NCBI GenBank assembly: GCA_964536215.1
Contig: CAZHWT010000048.1
Coordinates: 1 to 6,857, forward strand
Origin: CAZHWT01 sp964536215
GTDB lineage: Bacteria > Patescibacteriota > CAZHWT01
Direction: 5' to 3'
Length of the DNA stretch: 6,857 nt
The position numbers and the translations under genes were made by a program. Under the pieces are notes generated by a model that was not told the DNA's origin, searched no databases, and saw only the letters and a list, made by a program, of their open reading frames with translations. Of this stretch, positions 1 to 5,036 are shown piece after piece; within the stretch, counting starts at the first letter, position 1; each line of letters opens with the position of its first letter.

Positions 1-102
1 CATCGCAAATCTCGCCTAACCGCTGCTATCGCTTTGGCTAGCCTGACCAGCCTATTTTCTATTTTCTATTTTCTATTTTCTCCGACGCTCACCTCGGCCG
101 CT
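1..102 (+). other. Signal peptide coding segment (N-terminus missing)
   Basis: The codons begin with H-R-K-S-R, then a long hydrophobic run rich in L, A, I and F to about residue 27, then a polar stretch ending TSAA before GINEI. This is the classic n-, h- and c-region order of a Sec signal peptide. The most likely cleavage is after residue 33 or 34. The initiating methionine is not in the window. No lipobox cysteine is present, so a lipoprotein is not supported. Confidence 0.75.
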
Positions 103-3100
103 GGTATTAACGAAATCATCAACTTCCAAGGCAAAGTGGCCAATAATAACGGTACCAACGTTACCGATGGCACCTACGACTTCGTCTTTAAAATCTATAA
201 TGGAGCTAGTTCTAGCGCCACAACCCTCTTTACTGAAAGCTGGATCTCTGCGGCACTTTTCTCCTCCACCATGTCTGCCGCCCCTTCCTCTGGCGGCGAA
301 TCACTCACGTATTCATCCAACACTAACGAAAGTAGCCTAAAGGTTGGTCAGATCCTCTGGAATACCACTAAAAAAGAATCCGTTAAGATTACTTCTGTCG
401 ACACCGGGGCCAATACCATCGGCATTTCTGCCACTCGCCAGAATTGGTCAACCAGCGACACGGTTACCAACCGCATTTATGTCAAAGACGGACTTTTTAC
501 CGTCTCTATTAACAGTCTTAACCGCAACCTGTCCGGCGTTGACTTTAATTCCGACAGTATTTATTTGGGCGTCGAATACAACTCTGATGGTGAAATGAAA
601 CCGCGCATTCAATTTGCCAGCGTTCCCTATGCTTTTAACGCCCAAAAAGTTAACGGCGTCACCGTCACCAATACCTCCGGCGGCACACCAACCACGGGCA
701 CGACTATTAAAATTGCTGACGGCAAAACGGTTGCCTTTGAGGGCGGATTAACCTTCGCCGGCGCCGACGGCAAAACCCTAACGGTGAATAATACGCTCAC
801 CTTTGGCGGCACCGACGGAACTTCATTCACTCTGCCTTCCACTTCCGGCACTCTAGCCACCTCCTCAGCTACCAGCGGCCAACTAGCCTTCAGCACCGGC
901 ACTGGAATCCTATCTGGCAGCAGCAACCTAAATTGGGACAACACCAATAAATGGTTAGGCATTGGCGAAGGCAGCCCAACTGGCCAATTAGACGTCCAGT
1001 CTAATGACAATAGCACTACCGTGATTCGAGTCCGCAATACGGCCAACAGTGGCAATACATCTGCTGCAGCTGGTTTAGACATTCTCAGCAGTAGCAGTGG
1101 TGGTGGACTCTACGCCTTTGCTGACGATCATACTACTGGCCGCTGGCAGGATCGACTAGTCTTAAAAGCCGACTCCAACTCTGCCGGAATTAACCTAGAA
1201 AGCACTAGCTCAGGCCAGGACATTCGCTTCTACGCTGGTAGCACCACCGAAACCATGCGTTTAGCTTCCGATGGCACCATTCTGCTCGGCAACTATCAGA
1301 CTGCTGGCGGTGTTTTGTACACCACCAGTACTGGCTTACTCAGCCAAACCGGTACGGGCGAATACAACCAATGTCTACAAGCCGACGCCTCCGGCAACCC
1401 AACCTGGGGCAATTGCGTCGCCAACGTCGAACTATCTGGGGGTGGCAGCTGGACTACTCAAGATGCTACTGAAAACGCTGGCTGGAATACCATAACCTAC
1501 GGTAACAGTAAATTTGTTGCTTTAAACGGCGACGGGACCAATAAGGTCATGGTATCGTCCAACGGCACCAGCTGGACACCTTACAATATCACTAGCGCCG
1601 CTAACTGGCGGGACGTCACCTATGGCGGTGGGCAATTTGTGGCCGTGGCTGACTTTGGCACCAATCGAGTAGCCACCTCCGCCGATGGCACCAGCTGGAC
1701 CTCCCATAGCGCTTCAGCAGTCAGCAACTGGAGCGACGTAGCCTACGGTAACGGTGTTTATGCGGCCGTCTCCGACTTTGGCACTCCTAGCATTATGTCC
1801 TCCACTAACGGCACCAGTTGGAACTCACGGACTGATCCAACCTCAAACAACTGGACCAGCATAACCTATGGCAACGGTAAATTCGTCGCGGTATCCTCCA
1901 CTGGCACCAATCGGGTTATAACCTCAACAGACGGCACCACTTGGGTGCCCCAAGACCAAGCAGCAGACAGCGCCTGGAGTTCCGTCACCTATGGCAATGA
2001 TATGTTTGTAGCGGTCGCTTCGAGTGGCACCAATCGAGTTATGATCTCTCCCGATGGAGAAAATTGGACGGCTCACTCGGCCGCCGAGGCCAACTCATGG
2101 CAATCTGTCACTTTTGGTAATGGCACTTTTGTAGCCGTAGCCTCCAGTGGTACTCACCGGGTCATGACCTCAATCGACGGTGAAACCTGGGCGCCAGTGA
2201 CCGCCTCCGAAGCTAACAGTTGGTACGATATCGCCTTTGGAAACAATACCTTTGCCGCCGTGTCTGGTGACGGTACTCACCGAGTTATGATTTCGGCCAT
2301 CCTATCCCGTACCGAGGTAAATGCCGTCCTCTTCCAAAGCGATATCTCGGTCACTGGCAAATTAACCGCCAATGGCGGCCTACGGGTCGTCAACGCCAAC
2401 GGCCAAACCACCGCCCCTACTCGCACTGAAAATGGCGATTTTGGCTTTGCCTACATCGCCAGTAAGGGTCGACTCTATGTTCGCATTAACGATGCCGACT
2501 ACTACATGAATAATGACGGCACTGGCGACTACTCTGAATACTTCAAAAAAACCTACCCTGACGAGCAGCTCGTTCCCGGCATGGTCATTGGTACAGAAAA
2601 TGGTCGAGTCACCAAATCTGTCCGCACAGCTATTCCACTCGGCGTCGTCTCCGCCTACGGTACTCAAGGCTTCAACACAACTGAAGGTGATCGCCACACA
2701 GATACGAGCTACACTAACGTCGGCCTACTCGGACAATTACCAGTCATTGTTAGCACTCAGCAAGGCGCTCTAGCTCAAGGCGATTACCTTGGCACCGACA
2801 GCCTCTATCCCGGCGTAGCGGCTAAACACACCGATAACGACAGGGCTATGCTGGGCTGGACCAGTCAGTCTTTCAATCCAAATGCCGCCGCTTGCCAAGC
2901 AATCTCATCGATTGACCAAATCAACTGGCCGCACTTGGACAGCAACGAATTACCAGACACCCAGCAATGCTTTAAGTTGTCAGACGGTACCTTGGTTGGT
3001 AAAGTTATGGCCTATATTCGACCGGCCTCTTTCGGCTTAACAAGTCCTGCGGAAACCATTTCCGACTCAGCCCACTTAGCCTTACAACAGTTATCCACCA

Positions 3101-3624
3101 ACGCCGCCGGCTTAACCGTCACTGGCAATCTAACCGTCGCCGGAGACGTCAGCATGGCTGGCGGCCTAAGAGTTGCTGGCCCAGCCGAATTTAAAGGCCC
3201 AGCCATCTTCCGCGCCATTGCCGAATTCTTCGATAAGACCATCTTCCATAGCGACGTTAGCATTGCTGGCCAACTAGCCCTAAATAAAGACACAGCCGGT
3301 ATTAGCAGTATCGAGCCCGGTCAGACCACCGCTCACATAACCTTTGACAAACCATACACTGACACCCCAATTACCAATGCCAACTTAGTCGCCAATCAGA
3401 TTACTGCAGAACAATACCAACAACTCGGTCAATCTGGCCAATGCCAAGCCACGGGCAGCGCTACCATCCAAGACTGCCAACAGCAACTAGAAGCTCAACT
3501 ACTAGCCGCTGGCATCCGCTACCTCATCACCGACCGTACCACCGACGGCTTTACCATCAAACTCGACCAACCAGCCCCCCAAAAACTCTTCTTCTCCTGG
3601 ACCGCCTTCGCCCAAGCCAACTAA
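1..3624 (+). CDS. Giant secreted fibre-like surface protein with seven-bladed beta-propeller (5' partial)
   Basis: Open from the first base to TAA at 3622-3624, giving 1207 codons in the window (numbered from base 1). TTG at 34 could start it, but the upstream codons read HRKSRLTAAIALASL, a basic n-region leading into the hydrophobic core, so the true start is probably before the window. Signal peptide runs to about residue 34 (TSAAG). Next come a fibre-type N-terminal domain (about 36-213, INFQGK to PYAFNAQ), a beta-rich stalk with LGIGEGSPTGQLDV (319-332), a propeller (480-766), a DYSEYF segment (843-848) followed by GDYLGTDSLYPGVAAK, beta-helix-like repeats (about 1038-1095) and a terminal beta-sandwich (TDGFTIKL, FFSWTAFAQAN). 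This order resembles exported Patescibacteria fibre-like proteins. I see no LPXTG sorting signal or C-terminal membrane anchor. Inferred role: adhesion or cell-surface structure. The ligand is unknown. Confidence 0.85.
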   Translation, partial: HRKSRLTAAIALASLTSLFSIFYFLFSPTLTSAAGINEIINFQGKVANNNGTNVTDGTYDFVFKIYNGASSSATTLFTESWISAALFSSTMSAAPSSGGESLTYSSNTNESSLKVGQILWNTTKKESVKITSVDTGANTIGISATRQNWSTSDTVTNRIYVKDGLFTVSINSLNRNLSGVDFNSDSIYLGVEYNSDGEMKPRIQFASVPYAFNAQKVNGVTVTNTSGGTPTTGTTIKIADGKTVAFEGGLTFAGADGKTLTVNNTLTFGGTDGTSFTLPSTSGTLATSSATSGQLAFSTGTGILSGSSNLNWDNTNKWLGIGEGSPTGQLDVQSNDNSTTVIRVRNTANSGNTSAAAGLDILSSSSGGGLYAFADDHTTGRWQDRLVLKADSNSAGINLESTSSGQDIRFYAGSTTETMRLASDGTILLGNYQTAGGVLYTTSTGLLSQTGTGEYNQCLQADASGNPTWGNCVANVELSGGGSWTTQDATENAGWNTITYGNSKFVALNGDGTNKVMVSSNGTSWTPYNITSAANWRDVTYGGGQFVAVADFGTNRVATSADGTSWTSHSASAVSNWSDVAYGNGVYAAVSDFGTPSIMSSTNGTSWNSRTDPTSNNWTSITYGNGKFVAVSSTGTNRVITSTDGTTWVPQDQAADSAWSSVTYGNDMFVAVASSGTNRVMISPDGENWTAHSAAEANSWQSVTFGNGTFVAVASSGTHRVMTSIDGETWAPVTASEANSWYDIAFGNNTFAAVSGDGTHRVMISAILSRTEVNAVLFQSDISVTGKLTANGGLRVVNANGQTTAPTRTENGDFGFAYIASKGRLYVRINDADYYMNNDGTGDYSEYFKKTYPDEQLVPGMVIGTENGRVTKSVRTAIPLGVVSAYGTQGFNTTEGDRHTDTSYTNVGLLGQLPVIVSTQQGALAQGDYLGTDSLYPGVAAKHTDNDRAMLGWTSQSFNPNAAACQAISSIDQINWPHLDSNELPDTQQCFKLSDGTLVGKVMAYIRPASFGLTSPAETISDSAHLALQQLSTNAAGLTVTGNLTVAGDVSMAGGLRVAGPAEFKGPAIFRAIAEFFDKTIFHSDVSIAGQLALNKDTAGISSIEPGQTTAHITFDKPYTDTPITNANLVANQITAEQYQQLGQSGQCQATGSATIQDCQQQLEAQLLAAGIRYLITDRTTDGFTIKLDQPAPQKLFFSWTAFAQAN
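52..79 (+). repeat. Four perfect tandem copies of heptamer CTATTTT inside coding sequence
   Basis: CTATTTT occurs at 52-58, 59-65, 66-72 and 73-79 with no mismatch. It encodes most of the signal-peptide core (LFSIFYFLF). Because 7 is not a multiple of 3, gain or loss of one unit shifts the frame. The two alternative frames meet TAA at 108-110 and 338-340, so either shift would abort the protein. Confidence 0.9.
1438..2298 (+). repeat. Seven-bladed beta-propeller repeats, 41 residues (123 nt) per unit
   Basis: Six full units lie at 1474-1596, 1597-1719, 1720-1842, 1843-1965, 1966-2088 and 2089-2211. A seventh is split: its last 12 residues (GGGSWTTQDATE) come first at 1438-1473 and its first 29 close the array at 2212-2298. 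The total is 287 codons, exactly 7 x 41, with no insertion or deletion. The consensus is W-x4-YGNGxFVAV, then GTxRV, then an Asp-box-like SxDGxxW. The split unit matches the 'velcro' closure of propellers, in which one blade is built from both chain ends. The units differ in DNA sequence, so they are not a recent duplication. Confidence 0.85.
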
Positions 3625-3661
3625 TAACCCAACCCTAGTCGGGATATTGGGTTGGTTATTA
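3622..3661 (+). terminator. Probable hairpin terminator overlapping the stop codon of the giant gene
   Basis: The bases TAATAACCCAACCC (3622-3635) pair with GGGTTGGTTATTA (3649-3661): 13 base pairs with one bulged C and a 13-base loop. The stem begins at the stop codon itself. What follows is T-rich (GTTATTGGTTTATT) but is not a clean T-run, so termination could be partial or factor-dependent. Confidence 0.55.
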
Positions 3662-3698
3662 GTTATTGGTTTATTCGTTATTCGTTTATTCGTTATTC
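3662..3698 (+). repeat. Tandem array alternating 7- and 8-base units
   Basis: The units read GTTATTG, GTTTATTC, GTTATTC, GTTTATTC, GTTATTC, a 15-base period present about 2.5 times. It directly follows the terminator hairpin. The unit resembles other short AT-rich units ending in CG or C elsewhere in the window. Confidence 0.85.
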
Positions 3699-3721
3699 GT
3701 TCCTCTCCCTACCTTATCGTC

Positions 3722-3742
3722 ATTCTCGACCCGATCGAGAAT
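3722..3742. repeat. REP-like hairpin in the spacer
   Basis: ATTCTCGA (3722-3729) and TCGAGAAT (3735-3742) are perfect reverse complements around a five-base loop CCCGA. With its flanks (CGTC before, CCCAATGC after) it has the look of bacterial repetitive extragenic palindromes of the GTCATTC...GAATCC type. The resemblance is by eye. Only one copy is in the window, so its being repetitive is inferred. Confidence 0.55.
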
Positions 3743-3766
3743 CCCAATGCCAGATGTACCTATACG

Positions 3767-3788
3767 TGTACGTACATATGTACGTACA
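3767..3788. repeat. 22-base perfect palindrome centred on CATATG
   Basis: Bases 3767-3788 equal their own reverse complement with no spacer: the half-site TGTACGTACAT meets its complement at 3777/3778. It contains GTACGTAC on each side of the centre. The same GTACGTAC occurs at 4987-4994 upstream of zwf. It could be a protein binding site, a cruciform or part of a repeat element. Nothing nearby decides which. Confidence 0.85.
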
Positions 3789-3820
3789 TTCCTTTGCTCG
3801 AGGTCTAGTTATTCGAATCA

Positions 3821-3869
3821 GTTTGCGGTTTTCGGTTTGCGGTTTGCGATGAACGATGAACGATTTACG
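3821..3869 (+). repeat. Seven in-register heptamers of the RTTTRCG type
   Basis: The 49 bases split exactly into GTTTGCG, GTTTTCG, GTTTGCG, GTTTGCG, ATGAACG, ATGAACG and ATTTACG. Every unit ends in CG and the register never slips. The last unit, ATTTACG, is the same heptamer found in the array at the right end of the window, so the two arrays belong to one family. Confidence 0.85.
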
Positions 3870-3880
3870 ATTACCTTTAT

Positions 3881-3996
3881 TTGGCATTTGGACTCTTGTA
3901 TCTTGGCATTTAACTCGCCTACGCCCAACTCGCCTACGCCCGACTTGCCTACTTGCCTACTCGTATCTTCGTCTATTTCCGCCAAAGACGGACAGG
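3881..3996. repeat. Composite dispersed repeat, copy 1
   Basis: It shares three blocks in the same order with 6673-6766: TTGGCATTTGGACTCTTGT (3881-3899, identical over 19 bases), ACTTGCCTACTCGT (3951-3964, identical over 14) and a small hairpin at 3976-3996. Here the hairpin stem is TCCGCC / GACGGA around AAA, with one mismatched pair. A tandem duplication between the first two blocks makes this copy longer than copy 2. It encodes no recognisable protein. Confidence 0.8.
3912..3958 (+). repeat. Tandem 15-mer (2 copies) followed by tandem 8-mer (2 copies)
   Basis: AACTCGCCTACGCCC occurs at 3912-3926 and again at 3927-3941 without mismatch. A related octamer ACTTGCCT follows at 3943-3950 and 3951-3958. 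The 15-mer itself reads as an 8-mer plus a 7-mer (AACTCGCC, TACGCCC). The array sits inside composite repeat copy 1 and accounts for its extra length. Confidence 0.85.
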
Positions 3997-4047
3997 CTAT
4001 GCTTCGTTATTCGCTCCCGCAACTCGATTCAGCTACCACTACGAGCA

Positions 4048-4087
4048 AACGTGCCAACGTGCCAACGTGTAAACTCGTCAACTCGAC
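4048..4087 (+). repeat. Five in-register octamers (AACGTGCC family)
   Basis: The 40 bases divide into AACGTGCC, AACGTGCC, AACGTGTA, AACTCGTC and AACTCGAC. The first two are identical and the rest drift. The units are close to the AACTCGCC half of the 15-mer upstream. Confidence 0.75.
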
Positions 4088-4163
4088 AGCAAAGCTGCAT
4101 GTCTCCTCGTCCCAATACTCCATACTCCCCCCGCCCGCTCTTGCGCCCTTCTTTCAAATCTAT

Positions 4164-4180
4164 TACTATAACCAAGTACA
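4164..4180 (+). promoter_or_regulatory. Candidate promoter -10 region of the LytR_C-like gene
   Basis: TACTATAAC at 4164-4172 offers TACTAT or TATAAC as a -10 box. A poor -35 candidate, TTGCGC, lies at 4141-4146, 17 bases before TACTAT. Either choice puts the transcript start about 18-22 bases before the ATG, leaving room for the ribosome binding site. The same TACTATA string occurs before zwf at 5011-5017. The -35 match is weak. Confidence 0.35.
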
Positions 4181-4184
4181 TCCT

Positions 4185-4191
4185 AAAGGAG
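4185..4191 (+). promoter_or_regulatory. Shine-Dalgarno site deciding the start at 4197
   Basis: AAAGGAG at 4185-4191 is followed by five bases and ATG at 4197. The frame is open far upstream (to 3666 and beyond), so this site, together with the membrane segment that begins immediately after the ATG, fixes the real start. Confidence 0.8.
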
Positions 4192-4196
4192 CATTT

Positions 4197-4862
4197 ATGA
4201 ATTCTAAAACAATTCTACTCATTTTAGCCGTCGTCCTGTTTATTGGCGCTGCCGGCACAGCCTATTATTTTTATAGCCAATATCAGACAGCCCAAAGCAA
4301 ACTAAAAAACCCTGATAAAGCAGCTCAACAAGAAACGCAGCAATTAGTCGACGAAATGAGTAAGATTATCGACTTGCCCAAAGCCGATATTAAAAACGGC
4401 GAACCAACCATGGCTACAGTCCTGGATAAGTCCAAGCTAAAAGACCAGCCGTTCTTCGCTAATGCTGAGAACAACGACAAAGTCCTCATCTACACCAAAG
4501 CTAAGAAAGCCTTCCTCTACCGCCCTTCTACCGGCAAGATCATTAATGTTGCCCCTGTAAATATTGGTGCTGGCCAGGAAGTGAAGATTGCCGTACGCAA
4601 CGGAACTAGTACCGCTAACCTCGGCGATACCGTTAGCAACACAATCAAGGCCAAATTTGCAACCGCCACTATTACTTCAACTGAAAATGCCGCTACAACT
4701 ACCCACGACGAAACTATTGTCGTTGACCTCACCGGCCAAAACAGCGAAGCAGCCAGCACCGTAGCCAGTGCTATAAATGCTACTGTTGGCAGCCTACCCA
4801 GTGGCGAATCAAAGCCCGACAACGCCGACCTCCTCGTCATCATTGGTTCCGACCAAGAATAA
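4197..4862 (+). CDS. Membrane-anchored protein with LytR_C-like domain
   Basis: 221 residues, starting at the ATG behind a good ribosome binding site. Residues 5-25 form one hydrophobic segment, an uncleaved anchor or signal. A charged, glutamine-rich, probably helical linker follows (28-60). A conserved-looking block (KVLIYTKAKKAFLYRPSTGKI, about 95-115) leads to a C-terminal domain (129-219) that fits LytR_C: VKIAVRNGTS, a helix, a TIVVDLTG strand, then a final DLLVIIGSD strand. LytR_C usually sits at the C-terminus of LytR-CpsA-Psr envelope proteins. Here it stands without the catalytic LCP domain, a form also seen in Patescibacteria. Most of the protein should face outside the membrane. 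A cell-envelope role is inferred and the exact function is unknown. It has its own promoter candidate and terminator, so it is probably a single-gene unit. Confidence 0.8.
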   Translation: MNSKTILLILAVVLFIGAAGTAYYFYSQYQTAQSKLKNPDKAAQQETQQLVDEMSKIIDLPKADIKNGEPTMATVLDKSKLKDQPFFANAENNDKVLIYTKAKKAFLYRPSTGKIINVAPVNIGAGQEVKIAVRNGTSTANLGDTVSNTIKAKFATATITSTENAATTTHDETIVVDLTGQNSEAASTVASAINATVGSLPSGESKPDNADLLVIIGSDQE

Positions 4863-4895
4863 CTAACAGCCCGGCTCCGGCCGGGTTTTTAGTTA
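4860..4895 (+). terminator. Strong intrinsic terminator with UNCG-type tetraloop
   Basis: CCCGGC (4870-4875) pairs with GCCGGG (4880-4885) across the loop TCCG, a UNCG-class tetraloop closed by C-G and so unusually stable. TTTTT follows at 4886-4890. An outer stem pairs TAACTAA (4860-4866), which includes the stop codon, with TTAGTTA (4889-4895). The T-run is on one side only, so it acts on the plus strand. Confidence 0.9.
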
Positions 4896-4921
4896 CTGGC
4901 AGATTCGTCAATTTGTTTATT

Positions 4922-4953
4922 CGATATTCGGCATGCTCGACTCCCGAATATCG
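4922..4953. repeat. Perfect 10-bp inverted repeat upstream of zwf
   Basis: CGATATTCGG (4922-4931) and CCGAATATCG (4944-4953) are exact reverse complements around a 12-base loop, CATGCTCGACTC. The loop partly resembles the left arm of the REP-like hairpin at 3722 (CATTCTCGAC). Downstream, ATCCCAATGC at 4976-4985 also follows the first hairpin at 3741-3750, so the two may be relics of one element family. It could also be an operator for zwf, but it lies over 50 bases before the putative -10. Confidence 0.7.
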
Positions 4954-5006
4954 TCAAGCCTACTTCCTATCCGTATCCCAATGCATGTACGTACCTTATC
5001 AATGCT

Positions 5007-5021
5007 TGTATACTATATACA
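5007..5021 (+). promoter_or_regulatory. Candidate zwf promoter -10 within a short palindrome
   Basis: TATACT at 5009-5014 matches the -10 consensus at five of six positions. It is embedded in an inverted repeat, TGTATA (5007-5012) and TATACA (5016-5021) around CTA, which could be an operator overlapping the promoter. No good -35 box is visible. The predicted transcript would start near 5021, leaving a leader of only about 15 bases. Confidence 0.4.
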
Positions 5022-5036
5022 CAACTATCCAATCCT

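Larger units (their letters stand above)
3625..4196. other. Repeat-rich 572-base intergenic region without a supported gene
   Basis: No supported gene lies here. In order it holds a hairpin terminator, a 7+8 nt tandem array, a REP-like hairpin, a 22-base perfect palindrome, a seven-unit heptamer array, a composite dispersed repeat with inner tandem units, an octamer array, a pyrimidine-rich stretch (about 4103-4160), and the promoter and ribosome binding site of the next gene. Several frames stay open by chance, but their predicted peptides only translate the repeats. Confidence 0.8.

Noticed and set aside
34..36. TTG as the start codon of the giant gene
   Set aside because: Codons upstream to the window edge stay open and supply the basic n-region of the signal peptide, so the gene is better read as partial at its 5' end.
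627..1082. Minus-strand and alternative-frame open frames over the three genes (for example this one)
   Set aside because: They lie inside clear coding sequence, have no recognisable domains or ribosome binding sites, and reflect codon bias of the real genes.
3652..3852. Small ORF encoding a RHSRPDRESQ-containing peptide
   Set aside because: This peptide is the usual false translation of a REP-like hairpin (3722-3742), not a protein.
3666..4196. Long upstream extension of the 4197 gene
   Set aside because: The extension only translates tandem repeats and palindromes, and the ribosome binding site and membrane segment both point to ATG 4197.
3625..4196. Insertion sequence or other autonomous mobile element
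   Set aside because: No transposase fragment, long terminal inverted repeats or target duplication can be seen; only short non-coding repeats are present.
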